64,000 bases of DNA from Vibrio sp. B1FLJ16 (GTDB lineage Bacteria > Pseudomonadota > Gammaproteobacteria > Enterobacterales > Vibrionaceae). Below, in pieces: positions 36,829 through 45,733 of the stretch. The position numbers and the translations under genes were made by a program. Each line of letters begins with the position of its first letter. Position 1 is the stretch's first letter. The DNA is taken from positions 1,550,001 to 1,614,000 of the forward strand of contig NZ_HG992750.1 in NCBI RefSeq assembly GCF_905175385.1, written 5' to 3'. The notes under the pieces were generated by a model. That model was not told where the DNA came from. It ran no database searches and saw only the letters and a program-made list of their open reading frames with translations.

Positions 36829-38859
36829 TTAGAAGTTCGCTGTCATACCAACATAGTAAGTACGTGGCGCTTCAACATAACCAATATTTTCAAGCTCTTT
36901 TGAAACACTCTCATCCGTCAGGTTAGTGATACCGGCACGAAGGCGAAGTGAGTCATTAACATGGTACACCGTACCCAGATCCAGAGTCGTGTAGGAGTCC
37001 TGAGTCAGCTCTGAATCAATCTTACGTTCACCGCGGTAACGGGCACTCGCAAACAGGTCCAGGTCATTGGTTGGGTACCAGTTCAGACGGGCAAATGCTG
37101 AATGTTTGTAACGCTCATTAAGCTCTTCACCTGTCGATTTATCTTCGGTATCCAAGTAAGTGTAGTTGCCTGACATTGCCCATTGCTCAGAAAGTTGAAC
37201 GCTACCAGACAGCTCTGCCCCCTGAATAACCGCTTTCGAGACGTTTTTAAATGACTTGTACGGATTAGAAAGATCGCGATCGATTGGATCACCGTTTGCG
37301 TCGATACAGCTCATAATGGAACTTGACCACGTTCCTGTTTCACAGAAAACATCGGTTTGTTCAATCAGGTTTTCAACTTCGTTACGGAACAGCGCCGTTT
37401 CAATGTTCCAGCTTTGAGCACTGTACAATGCAGAGAGTTCATAGTTAATACTGGTTTCCGGACCTAGGTCTTCATTACCCTGAATATCACAGTTACCTTT
37501 ACAGCTAATCAGCTTAAAGTCCGGATTGTTTTGCGTCATAGTCGGAGCTTTAAACGCTTTACCTACACCACCTTTCAACACCAGAGAATCGGTGGTTTGG
37601 TGTACAAGGTAAACACGCGGGCTAAATTCTTCACCGAACTGCTCATGTTTATCCAGACGTCCACCGATAGTTGCAGTTAGCGTGTCTGTCACTGCCCACT
37701 GATCCTGAATAAATGCCGCGCCCTGGTAGGCTTCCGCTTTATTATCAACAAGGTTTTCCGGGTTAGAAAGCTCACTGTTCTGATAATCGACACCAAACGT
37801 TAGCGTATGACTGTCACCTAAGTAGGTTGTCGCCGACGCTTCTACAATCTGGGTAAGCTCTTCAATTGAATCAACACCATCGTTCGCAGCATCAACGTTC
37901 TCCACATTCTCACGAGAGTAACGTACCTGAGTGTCACCCCAAGACCACAAACCCGTGTGTGAAATCGCCTGACTGTCGCGTCGCACTCGTGATTCGGAGT
38001 AAATTACACGTGTCGCACTTTCAGCTGCCGTATCGCGTTCATCATCACTATAACCTAAGTCCAGATCGATAAACTGGTTGTCAGCTAAGTGCCATGACAA
38101 CGTGCCGAATAGTGCTAATGTGTCACGGCCTTCAAATGCCGTTACCTCTGAACGATCGTAATCAACGCCCCTTACCGTTTTAATACCAGAGTAAGGCTGC
38201 CATGCATCACGACTGGTTTGCGAAACGGAAAGACGTGCAAACAGTGTATCGTCAATTAAAGCACCGGATGTGGTTAAGCCAACTGTGTACTCTTGCCCGC
38301 CGTTACCATCATTTGGTGTTGTGTTATCCATGCTAAGCTGTGAGCTCCAGTCATTTTCTGGTGACTTAGTGATGATGTTGATCGTGCCGCCCATACCATC
38401 CGAACCGTAAAGTGCAGACATAGGGCCACGAATGATTTCAATACGTTCAATTGAATCCATCGGGATTGTGGACAGATCGAAATCGTTACCACGAACAATC
38501 GCACTTGCAGAGCTCATACGACGTCCGTTCACCATAATAAGGGTGTATTTGGCCTCCATACCACGAATAGAGATTTGCTGACGCCCGGCACGAGTGCTGC
38601 CGTAGTCAGCTTCTACACTGGTTTGGTTAGCAACGATATCAGCCAGGGTGATACCCGGATCATTTGCGATATCATCAGCAGTAATCACAGACATCGATGC
38701 AGGTGCGTTTTTAAGCTCCATTTGCGTACGGGTTGCCGTAACAACCATCTGCTCATCGATGTTGGTTGGTGTTGTATCAGCCATTACTGAAATTGAAGTA
38801 CATAATGCACCGATAGCCACTGCTAATGGTTTTGGTGCGAACAGAGTCGTCTTAGACAT
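36829..38859 (-). CDS. TonB-dependent siderophore receptor (VctA/IrgA-like)
   Basis: 676-residue outer-membrane receptor. Signal peptide to about residue 27; TonB box region DEQMVVTATRT; plug domain with SIRGMEAKYTLIMVNGRR and IEIIRGPMSALYGSDGMGGT; then a 22-strand barrel ending ...YYVGMTANF. The plug sequence is of the catecholate (enterobactin/vibriobactin/IrgA/VctA) type rather than hydroxamate. The neighbouring ABC importer supports siderophore uptake. A Fur-like site lies just upstream (38888-38910). V. cholerae has a similar vct arrangement, so VctA is the most likely orthologue, but I do not assign the symbol firmly. Confidence 0.9.
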   Translation of the reverse strand: MSKTTLFAPKPLAVAIGALCTSISVMADTTPTNIDEQMVVTATRTQMELKNAPASMSVITADDIANDPGITLADIVANQTSVEADYGSTRAGRQQISIRGMEAKYTLIMVNGRRMSSASAIVRGNDFDLSTIPMDSIERIEIIRGPMSALYGSDGMGGTINIITKSPENDWSSQLSMDNTTPNDGNGGQEYTVGLTTSGALIDDTLFARLSVSQTSRDAWQPYSGIKTVRGVDYDRSEVTAFEGRDTLALFGTLSWHLADNQFIDLDLGYSDDERDTAAESATRVIYSESRVRRDSQAISHTGLWSWGDTQVRYSRENVENVDAANDGVDSIEELTQIVEASATTYLGDSHTLTFGVDYQNSELSNPENLVDNKAEAYQGAAFIQDQWAVTDTLTATIGGRLDKHEQFGEEFSPRVYLVHQTTDSLVLKGGVGKAFKAPTMTQNNPDFKLISCKGNCDIQGNEDLGPETSINYELSALYSAQSWNIETALFRNEVENLIEQTDVFCETGTWSSSIMSCIDANGDPIDRDLSNPYKSFKNVSKAVIQGAELSGSVQLSEQWAMSGNYTYLDTEDKSTGEELNERYKHSAFARLNWYPTNDLDLFASARYRGERKIDSELTQDSYTTLDLGTVYHVNDSLRLRAGITNLTDESVSKELENIGYVEAPRTYYVGMTANF

Positions 38860-38887
38860 AGTAAAACCTGTTATTATTATTGAAATT

Positions 38888-38910
38888 CATAATGATAATG
38901 GTTCGCATTA
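38888..38910 (-). promoter_or_regulatory. Fur-box-like site upstream of the receptor gene
   Basis: ATAATGATAATGGTTCGCAT matches the left half of the Fur consensus GATAATGATAATCATTATC well and the right half poorly. It is 29-51 bases before the receptor start. Confidence 0.55.
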
Positions 38911-38996
38911 AATAGATTTTACTTATCTAAGACAAGTGCTCTTGTATCCAGTCAGTAAATTACCGTTATGCAGGAAATGAATAATCGAAATTTCAA

Positions 38997-39935
38997 TCAT
39001 TCACTTTCTTCAAAGCCGTAGATTTCTTTAAATAAAGACTTAACCCAGTTACACATCGGATCGTTGTGATAACGTTTATGCCAGTACAGATAGACAGACT
39101 CACTGCTAAGCCGAATCTCTTTGGGGACCTTTTTGGTCACCAGTTTTCGTCCGTGGCATGCCCCTTCGGCAAATGGTGTAGGCAGGTGAAAAATGACATC
39201 CGTTTGCTCAGCAATAGGTGGCGCAGCATTAAAAGTGGAAAGCTGCAACGGAATCGACAACGGGCGATTTCTATCCACGACACCAAGCTCCGCGAATCTG
39301 TGATAGATCGAAAATGTTTTCCCGCCCTGAAGTGAAATTTGACCGAAGTTACAGTCAAGCAGCATCTCGACGGTTAACTCTTCAACCTTCGCTAAAGGGT
39401 GAGATTCACTCATCAGGAACCGGTAGTCTCGGTTCGCGATCTTCATGCGATACAAATTTTGCTCTGAGCTTGGTGGAGATGCAGTAGAGATGACAAAATG
39501 CACGTCACCGGTAATCAGGGCATCAAAATGCCTTTTAGGGATGGAATCAACATCAATGATCATGTTTGGCGCTTCTTGCCTTATCCGGGAGATAACACTT
39601 GGAAGCAGCATGATGACCTGAGGTACTAAGCCGAAGAAGCGAATCGTTCCTTTGCTCTTTTCGGGAACAAAAGACTGGCCGTGCATCAGCTTCTCCAGCC
39701 CGGTAAGTACTGTGTTTAAGTCTTGTTTAATTACCTCAGCTTTCGGGGTCAGCTCGTATCCATGAGCAGTTCTTACCAACAACTCATCGTCAAACAAACT
39801 TCTGAGCTTTTGTAAAGAACGACTGACGGATGGTTGGCTCATACCTAATAAAACCGCAGTATTGGAGACATGCTTTTCCTCAAGCAAACTCTTGAGAATA
39901 AACAACAAATTCAAATCCACCTGAGCTAAATTCAC
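38997..39935 (-). CDS. LysR-family transcriptional regulator
   Basis: 312 residues, apparent GTG start. N-terminal winged helix-turn-helix (VDLNLLFILKSLLEEKHVSN, SQPSVSRSLQKLR) of the DLNLL subgroup, then a substrate-binding-like effector domain. It sits between the receptor gene (same strand, downstream) and the divergent siderophore ABC operon, so it probably controls one or both; V. cholerae IrgB, a LysR activator of irgA, is a functional parallel though the N-terminus does not look the same. Confidence 0.88.
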   Translation of the reverse strand: MNLAQVDLNLLFILKSLLEEKHVSNTAVLLGMSQPSVSRSLQKLRSLFDDELLVRTAHGYELTPKAEVIKQDLNTVLTGLEKLMHGQSFVPEKSKGTIRFFGLVPQVIMLLPSVISRIRQEAPNMIIDVDSIPKRHFDALITGDVHFVISTASPPSSEQNLYRMKIANRDYRFLMSESHPLAKVEELTVEMLLDCNFGQISLQGGKTFSIYHRFAELGVVDRNRPLSIPLQLSTFNAAPPIAEQTDVIFHLPTPFAEGACHGRKLVTKKVPKEIRLSSESVYLYWHKRYHNDPMCNWVKSLFKEIYGFEESE

Positions 39936-40004
39936 TTTTTAAATACTCACTATTCTTATAATTCTGTTGCTGCCTATAGCTTATCTGCTAACGTGTATGC
40001 AATC

Positions 40005-40035
40005 AATAATCATTCTTATTTGATTTAAATCAAAT
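40005..40035. promoter_or_regulatory. FNR-like palindrome next to Fur-like sequence
   Basis: 40018-40035 is an 18-bp perfect palindrome (ATTTGATTTAAATCAAAT) containing TTGAT-TTAA-ATCAA, an exact FNR consensus. Directly left of it AATAATCATTCTTATT (40005-40020) resembles a Fur box. It lies 95-125 bp before the binding-protein gene and 70-100 bp from the LysR start, so it could serve either promoter. Confidence 0.55.
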
Positions 40036-40129
40036 TCGTTTCATTTTTTCAGCTCATCTTTCTCTCTGTTTTCATGTTAATGCGTTTTCCAGTGAAGGTG
40101 ACTGAATATGCAGACCTTTGGGAATCATC

Positions 40130-41050
40130 ATGTTTGGTAAAACTTCTCTTCGTGTAGCAACAAGTACACTGCTGCTTGCCTTAGTACCTTTCGGAACCAT
40201 GGCAAAAACCTACCAACACAGCATGGGTTCGGTAGAAATTAATGATGTACCGAAACGTGTGGTTGTACTTGGCTATGGCAGCCTTGATTACGTCGATGCT
40301 CTTGGGATCACACCAGTTGGTGTACCTAAAACACTACTCCCTACCACCTTGGAAAAATACAAAGGCGATTCTGTGATAAACACAGGCAGCGTAATAGAGG
40401 TGAGCTTTGAAACCTTGTTTACCTTGAAGCCGGATCTGATCATTGCAGAAGGCCGCATGGCAAACTCCTACAAAGATCTTAAAGATATCGCACCGACTTA
40501 TATGTTCGAGATCGATACCAAAGACTACTGGAAGACCACACAAAACCACTGGCGCGTGCTTGGTGACATTTTCAACAAAGAAGAGCGCGCAGAGCAACTA
40601 ATTGCCGACGTTCAGGCGCAAATAGAGCAACTTCATACAAAAGTGGCCGCTAATCCGCCTCGCGCTCTGACAGTTTCCAACAGCGGTAACAACCTAGCGA
40701 TGTTCGGTCCCGATAGCCGCTTCTCGTTTGTGTATAACGAAGCTGGCTTTGCAACCTCATCCTCTGACAACGTGAAAGCAAAAGCTGGCAAACACGGTAA
40801 CCTAATTTCGTTTGAATACATCGCAGACGCACAACCAGAAGTGTTACTGGTATTGGACCGCGAACAGGCAATCGGCCGCAGCAATGGCAAAGCTAAGGCG
40901 CTGTTTGATAACGAACTGATTAAATCAACACCGGCTGAAAAGAATAACCGCGTGATGTTTATTGACCCGGCCGCCTGGTACTTAACTGCTGGCGGTTATC
41001 AGTCAACTCAAACCATGATTAAAGAGCTAAACCAAGTCATTGTTAACTAA
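40130..41050 (+). CDS. vctP: Siderophore ABC transporter, periplasmic binding protein
   Basis: 306 residues from ATG 40130 (GGGA ribosome site; a TTG at 40118 is in frame). Signal peptide to about residue 26. Class III (FepB/FatB-like) binding protein: VPKRVVVLGYGSLDYVDALG, then FETLFTLKPDLIIAEGR, LISFEYIADAQPEVLLVLDR and a C-terminal WYLTAGGYQS. First gene of a four-gene ABC operon matching the order of V. cholerae vctPDGC (binding protein, two permeases, ATPase). The symbol is by that similarity of order and type; the ligand is probably a catechol siderophore. Confidence 0.82.
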   Translation: MFGKTSLRVATSTLLLALVPFGTMAKTYQHSMGSVEINDVPKRVVVLGYGSLDYVDALGITPVGVPKTLLPTTLEKYKGDSVINTGSVIEVSFETLFTLKPDLIIAEGRMANSYKDLKDIAPTYMFEIDTKDYWKTTQNHWRVLGDIFNKEERAEQLIADVQAQIEQLHTKVAANPPRALTVSNSGNNLAMFGPDSRFSFVYNEAGFATSSSDNVKAKAGKHGNLISFEYIADAQPEVLLVLDREQAIGRSNGKAKALFDNELIKSTPAEKNNRVMFIDPAAWYLTAGGYQSTQTMIKELNQVIVN

Positions 41051-41078
41051 GCAAACCAGTTTAATCACCCTATAAAAG

Positions 41079-41110
41079 ATGGCCTTTCCGCTAATAGCGT
41101 GAAAGGTCAT
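41079..41110 (+). other. Intercistronic hairpin after the binding-protein gene
   Basis: Stem ATGGCCTTTC/GAAAGGTCAT plus CGCT/AGCG (14 pairs, one bulge). It has no T-run, and probably protects the upstream mRNA so that the binding protein is made in excess over the permeases. Confidence 0.6.
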
Positions 41111-41139
41111 TGTCATATCTATAACGTTGTTTCTTCACT

Positions 41140-42096
41140 ATGAAATTACATCATATTTTGGCTTTCGTTTTGCTACTCATCCTTGCCGGCACATCGCTGT
41201 TGGTTGGTGTTGCAAACGTCTCTCTATCGCAAATTCTGGCTGGTGACAGCCATAGTCTGAACATTCTTCTGGTCAGTCGACTGCCCCGCTTGCTCGCCAT
41301 TATACTGGCTGGTGCAGGCCTGAGCATCGCCGGGTTGATCATGCAGCAGATCGTGCAGAACCGGTTTGCAGCCCCGTCAACCACAGGTACCGTGGACTGG
41401 GCTATGTTCGGTTATATCATTGCTCTGATCTTCTTTTCCGATATGAGCAGCTGGGTTCACCTCATTACCATTTTCGCTTTTTCAGTGCTCGGTACGGTTA
41501 TTTTCGTTCGCTTCCTGCAACGCCTGAAGTTTAAGAATACCGTCTTGGTGCCGCTGATCGGCATCATGTACGGCAACGTGGTCTCTTCTATGACGACCTT
41601 CGTTGCGTATAAATATGATTTAGTCCAGACGCTCGGCTCCTGGACAGTCGCCAACTTTGCTTCTGTTTTGCGCGGTAATTACGAGTTCTTATATCTGGCG
41701 CTGCCTGTATCCTTACTGGCTTACGCCTACGCCAACCGCTTCAGCGCGGCCAGTGTTGGTGAAAGCTTTGCCAAAAACATCGGGCTTAACTACCAGCGTA
41801 TCGTATTAATTGGTGTCATTTTAGTCGCCGTCTTGTCATCGTCCGTTGTGATGATCGTCGGTATGATTCCTTTCTTAGGTCTTATCGTGCCGAATCTGGT
41901 GTCGATCTTCATTGGAGATAACATGCGCCGCAACCTGCCTTGGACTGCTTACGCCGGGGTCATTCTGGTACTGACCTGCGACATTGTAGGCCGTCTGATT
42001 ATCTTCCCTTATGAAATTCCTATTTCGATGATCATCAGCATCTTAGGTGGTTCTGTTTTCATTTACCTGGTATTGAGAGACAAAGCGAATGCGTGA
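41140..42096 (+). CDS. vctD: Siderophore ABC transporter permease 1
   Basis: 318-residue FecCD-family permease with about nine hydrophobic segments; motif LPRLLAIILAGAGLSIAGLIMQ near the N-terminus and IPFLGLIVPNLVSIFIG, the ATPase-coupling loop, near residue 240. Its 3' end overlaps the second permease by 8 bases. Functions as a heterodimer with that protein in the inner membrane. Confidence 0.86.
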   Translation: MKLHHILAFVLLLILAGTSLLVGVANVSLSQILAGDSHSLNILLVSRLPRLLAIILAGAGLSIAGLIMQQIVQNRFAAPSTTGTVDWAMFGYIIALIFFSDMSSWVHLITIFAFSVLGTVIFVRFLQRLKFKNTVLVPLIGIMYGNVVSSMTTFVAYKYDLVQTLGSWTVANFASVLRGNYEFLYLALPVSLLAYAYANRFSAASVGESFAKNIGLNYQRIVLIGVILVAVLSSSVVMIVGMIPFLGLIVPNLVSIFIGDNMRRNLPWTAYAGVILVLTCDIVGRLIIFPYEIPISMIISILGGSVFIYLVLRDKANA

Positions 42097-43039
42097 TTCA
42101 ATTAAAGTTATGCTACTCGCGGTTATCGCAGTACTTATTTGTGCCGTTTTCATCGGCAAAGGATTAACACCTGACAACTACCAGTTTTTCTTATCACGCC
42201 GCATTCCTAAAGTGCTGGCGATTGTGCTGGCTGCCATTGCGATTGCATCCTCGTCACTCATTTTCCAGACCATTACCAATAACCGGATCCTCACACCGTC
42301 TATTCTCGGTTTCGATTCACTGTACGTGATGATTCAGGTGATATTGGTGGTGATGTTTGGTGGCATGAGTGCATGGGTCATTAACAGCAAAATCAATTTT
42401 GCTCTTTCCACCAGCATCATGATCGTGTGTGCGATGACCCTGTTCACCTTCTATTTCAGAGGCCGTCAACGCAACATCTTCACTCTGTTACTGATCGGTA
42501 TTGTACTCAGCAGTTTGTTCAGCAGTATCACCGGCTTTTTCACTATGGTGACGGACCCGGACGAGTTTAACTTCATTCAGGGTTCTATGTTCGCCAGTTT
42601 TAATAACATCAACAGTGAACTGGTTTACTGGTGTGTTGTTCCGATGCTGCTGTGTGGCGCTTATTTAATGCGTATCTCACATAAGTTAGATGTCATGTGG
42701 TTAGGCGCAGACAACGCCAAGAGCTTAGGTGTAGACACCCATAAACTGACGATGCAGGTAATGTTTATCATCACGCTGATGGTGTCCATTTCCACCGCTC
42801 TGATTGGTCCAATCTTGTTTTTTGGTTTAATTGTCGTGGCGCTAACTCGCCAGGTTTTTACTGGCTACCAGCATCGACTGCTAATTATCGCCAGTTCCGT
42901 TTTGTCGGTAGTGCTGTTGTCCGGCGGCCAGTGGGTGGTCGAAAACATGTTCGATTTCAATACCACCATCAGCGTTATTATCAACTTTATTGGCGGCGGT
43001 TACTTCTTAGTGCTGCTTATGAAAAATAAATTCGATTAA
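42089..43039 (+). CDS. vctG: Siderophore ABC transporter permease 2
   Basis: 316-residue FecCD-family permease, paralogous to the preceding gene (RRIPKVLAIVLAAIAIASSSL near the N-terminus, IGPILFFGLIVVALTRQ coupling loop). It overlaps the first permease by 8 bases and is followed after 11 bases by the ATPase. Confidence 0.86.
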   Translation: MRDSIKVMLLAVIAVLICAVFIGKGLTPDNYQFFLSRRIPKVLAIVLAAIAIASSSLIFQTITNNRILTPSILGFDSLYVMIQVILVVMFGGMSAWVINSKINFALSTSIMIVCAMTLFTFYFRGRQRNIFTLLLIGIVLSSLFSSITGFFTMVTDPDEFNFIQGSMFASFNNINSELVYWCVVPMLLCGAYLMRISHKLDVMWLGADNAKSLGVDTHKLTMQVMFIITLMVSISTALIGPILFFGLIVVALTRQVFTGYQHRLLIIASSVLSVVLLSGGQWVVENMFDFNTTISVIINFIGGGYFLVLLMKNKFD

Positions 43040-43050
43040 AGGTTTATCAC

Positions 43051-43812
43051 ATGATCCGTATTCAAGGTTTAAGCAAAAAATACAACGACAAATACGTGGT
43101 AAAAAATGCTGATGCCCTTTTTCCATTAGGTAAAGTGACCAGCATTATTGGCCCGAATGGGGCAGGCAAAAGTACGCTATTGTCCATGGCGAGTCGCCTG
43201 ACCGAAAGCGATGCCGGAACGGTCGTCATCGGAGATAAACCACTTGATCAGTGGAACACAGAAGACCTCGCTAAACGCCTTTCCGTTTTGCGTCAATCCA
43301 ACAACATCAACATGCGTTTCACTGTGCGTGATTTGGTGGCATTTGGGCGTTTCCCTTACTCTCAGGGACGTTTAACCGCAGAAGATAACCGCATTATCGA
43401 AGAGTCGATGCAGCACCTGGAGATAGACCATTTGCAGGATCGCTTTATTGACCAACTTTCTGGCGGTCAGCGTCAAATGGCGTTCATCGCCATGGTGGTC
43501 GCACAGGACACCGATTATATTTTTCTTGATGAGCCATTGAATAACCTAGATATCAAGCACTCCGTCGATATCATGAGCACACTGCACAAACTGGCTCAGC
43601 TAAAAAACAAAGCGGTGGTGATCGTCATTCACGACATTAACTTTGCTTCCTGCTACTCAGACCATATCGTCGCAATGAAAATGGGTGAAGTCATTAAGGC
43701 TGGCAACGTAGGCGAAGTCATTGATGAAGCGGTATTAAGCGACATTTATGAAATTCCGTTTATCGTCCAGGAAATCGATGGCAATCGTATTTCTTTATAC
43801 TACCGACGTTAA
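43051..43812 (+). CDS. vctC: Siderophore ABC transporter ATP-binding protein
   Basis: 253 residues. Walker A GPNGAGKST (34-42), signature LSGGQRQMAFIAM, Walker B DYIFLDEPLNNLD and switch His in VIVIHDINFAS. FepC-type ATPase that energises the two permeases. Last clearly linked gene of the operon. Confidence 0.9.
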   Translation: MIRIQGLSKKYNDKYVVKNADALFPLGKVTSIIGPNGAGKSTLLSMASRLTESDAGTVVIGDKPLDQWNTEDLAKRLSVLRQSNNINMRFTVRDLVAFGRFPYSQGRLTAEDNRIIEESMQHLEIDHLQDRFIDQLSGGQRQMAFIAMVVAQDTDYIFLDEPLNNLDIKHSVDIMSTLHKLAQLKNKAVVIVIHDINFASCYSDHIVAMKMGEVIKAGNVGEVIDEAVLSDIYEIPFIVQEIDGNRISLYYRR

Positions 43813-43916
43813 AGCCCACAAATCCTATACAGAGTGGTATTCGCGTAAGCGGTATTTCGTTAGTATTTCTGACTGAACAGCTAATTGAAATACAAATAAA
43901 AGATAAAAGGCAAGCA

Positions 43917-44264
43917 ATGACAATTGAACGAATTGAATCCACAGAGCGCATGAGCCGTATTGTTAAACACAACGGTACTATTTATCTTTGTGGTCAGACA
44001 GCAGGTGATGCTGCGTGGGATATTACCGAGCAGACGCAACGCTGTCTGGACAAGATTGATGCGTTACTGGAAAAAGCGGGTAGCCATCGAGACAAGCTGC
44101 TGTCCGTTACTATTTACCTTCGGGATATGAAAGACTTCGCTGAAATGAACAAAGTGTGGGACGCTTGGGTCGCTGATGGCGAAAAACCTGCACGAGCGTG
44201 TGTTGAAGCCCGCATGGCAAGAGACGTAATTCTGGTTGAAATGTCGGTAACTGCAGCGCAATAG
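43917..44264 (+). CDS. RidA/YjgF family protein
   Basis: 115 residues. The family segments GTIYLCGQTAGDAAWDITEQ and ACVEARMARDVILVEMS are present, including the active-site Arg99, so it could be an enamine/imine deaminase protecting PLP enzymes. It lies 104 bp after the siderophore ATPase gene on the same strand; whether it belongs to that operon is unclear. A terminator follows. Confidence 0.88.
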   Translation: MTIERIESTERMSRIVKHNGTIYLCGQTAGDAAWDITEQTQRCLDKIDALLEKAGSHRDKLLSVTIYLRDMKDFAEMNKVWDAWVADGEKPARACVEARMARDVILVEMSVTAAQ

Positions 44265-44302
44265 TCTGCGAAAGCTCAGTAATAAGAACCCATAAGACTC
44301 TG

Positions 44303-44334
44303 AAACGCCACCTTCCCTGAGGTGGCGTTTTGTT
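44303..44334 (+). terminator. Terminator after ridA-like gene
   Basis: AAACGCCACCT/AGGTGGCGTTT, 6-base loop, T-rich tail. Confidence 0.92.
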
Positions 44335-44366
44335 TTTCTTCACCTACTTTAAAACGCTGGGTAATT

Positions 44367-45254
44367 CTACTTTGTCGGGGTGAATGTTTGCTTTAACTCA
44401 TCAAACAACCACTGAAATACCGGCCCGTTAATTCTGCCTTTTTTAAACACCAGATCGACGGGCGCATTCCAGGGCTTATGATCGAAGGCCACTTTAATTT
44501 TATGCAGTTCTCCAGAATCGATTAAGTCATTGACCAAAAATGACGGTAAATAAGCCCAGCCAACCTGCTGCTTAACGAGTTCTAACGCACTGTAGTGACT
44601 AGAGCTCCACCATACCTTCGGCGCAATACTGATTAAAGCCTGCGACTCTGTTTTTGCTTTCCCGCGAATCGCGATCTGGCGGAACGGCGCTAAATCCGAT
44701 TGCAGCTCCACATCAATCTCAGCAAGCGGATATTGCGGGTGACAAACAGGAAGGTAATCAATACTTCCCACGTAGCAAAAATCGACCTGTTTTAACTGTT
44801 CAAATTCAGTGAACATCACTCCGATATCTACGTCACCATTTGCAACTTCAGTGGAAATATCACCGGAAGCCAGACTCAGTACATCAATCTGAATCGTCGG
44901 AAACTGGCTATCCAAACGCTTAAACAAGTCGGCAAGTTTCGAGTTATAAACTCCGTCGTCGATGGCGATGGTGAGCTGGCTTTCTTCCGACCTTTCAATA
45001 GACTGAGCGATTTTCTCAAATTCATCCGCCTGAGCTAGCAGGTTTTTTGCACTGCGCAGCAGGCGTTCACCCGCCGGAGTTAACCTCGGACTTCTGGCCG
45101 AGCGGTCAAACAATTCGATACCCAAATCTATCTCTAAGCTACTAATACCGTGACTCACCGCAGACTGAACCTTGCCCATCTTTCTGGCACAGGCAGAAAA
45201 TGAACCTAACTCAGCGGAGAGCACTAACATCCTGACTTGTTCCAAACTCAACAT
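44367..45254 (-). CDS. LysR-family transcriptional regulator
   Basis: 295 residues. HTH in SFSACARKMGKVQSAVSHGI; effector domain from about 90. It is divergent from the SugE/Gdx gene with a 92-bp gap holding half-sites CTATC (45287-45291) and GATAG (45301-45305), a likely LTTR operator. The exporter is therefore its probable target. Confidence 0.88.
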   Translation of the reverse strand: MLSLEQVRMLVLSAELGSFSACARKMGKVQSAVSHGISSLEIDLGIELFDRSARSPRLTPAGERLLRSAKNLLAQADEFEKIAQSIERSEESQLTIAIDDGVYNSKLADLFKRLDSQFPTIQIDVLSLASGDISTEVANGDVDIGVMFTEFEQLKQVDFCYVGSIDYLPVCHPQYPLAEIDVELQSDLAPFRQIAIRGKAKTESQALISIAPKVWWSSSHYSALELVKQQVGWAYLPSFLVNDLIDSGELHKIKVAFDHKPWNAPVDLVFKKGRINGPVFQWLFDELKQTFTPTK

Positions 45255-45264
45255 ATGAAAAAAT

Positions 45265-45305
45265 TCGATAGTTACTAACTTTTATCTATCATAATAATCG
45301 ATAGC
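45265..45305. promoter_or_regulatory. Candidate LysR operator with repeated CGATAG half-sites
   Basis: TTCGATAG (45265-45272), CTATC (45287-45291) and GATAG (45301-45305) form repeated/inverted half-sites between the divergent regulator and exporter genes. Confidence 0.4.
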
Positions 45306-45346
45306 ATAGCCTGCAAATGTTTCCTTTATTTAAACAGGTGGAATGT

Positions 45347-45661
45347 ATGAGCTGGTTATATCTGCTTTTAGCTGGTGTTACGGAAATCGGGTGGCCGGTT
45401 GGCTTGAAAGTGGCTCAGTCGGGGCACAAAGTACTGGGTATTTCTATGGCAATCGTATTCATGGCGATCAGCGGCGCACTGTTATTTGCTGCGCAACGTG
45501 CTATCCCTATGGGTACCGCCTATGCGGTCTGGACAGGCATCGGAGCAGCTGGGACATTTCTTGTCGGTATTTATTTCTACGGAGACCCGGCTTCCATGAT
45601 TCGCTATATCGGCATTATGCTAATTCTGTCTGGCGTGGTCATGCTGAAGCTTGGGCACTAA
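45347..45661 (+). CDS. sugE: Small multidrug resistance protein, SugE/Gdx type
   Basis: 104 residues from ATG 45347 (GGTGG ribosome site; the frame runs further upstream without a good start). Four TM helices. Glu13 in LAGVTEIGWPVGLK matches the essential membrane Glu of SMR proteins, and the Gly-Thr-Ala-Tyr-Ala-Val-Trp-Thr-Gly-Ile-Gly segment is of the guanidinium exporter (Gdx) subclass. No guanidine riboswitch is visible upstream; control by the divergent LysR is more likely. Confidence 0.88.
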   Translation: MSWLYLLLAGVTEIGWPVGLKVAQSGHKVLGISMAIVFMAISGALLFAAQRAIPMGTAYAVWTGIGAAGTFLVGIYFYGDPASMIRYIGIMLILSGVVMLKLGH

Positions 45662-45733
45662 CTCGTTAAAAGCATTAGCGTAGCCATTACTCTATCTGCG
45701 TTAATGCTTTCTTAAACGCTCTCGTATATCGCG

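Noticed and set aside
40107..40139. 10-codon upstream ORF before the siderophore binding-protein gene
   Set aside because: ATG...TAA exists and overlaps the gene start, but the ribosome site is poor and nothing suggests attenuation.
45255..45346. Guanidine riboswitch upstream of the SugE/Gdx gene
   Set aside because: The gap is only 92 bp and holds neither the ykkC-type nor the paired ACGR hairpin motifs; a LysR operator explains the half-sites better.
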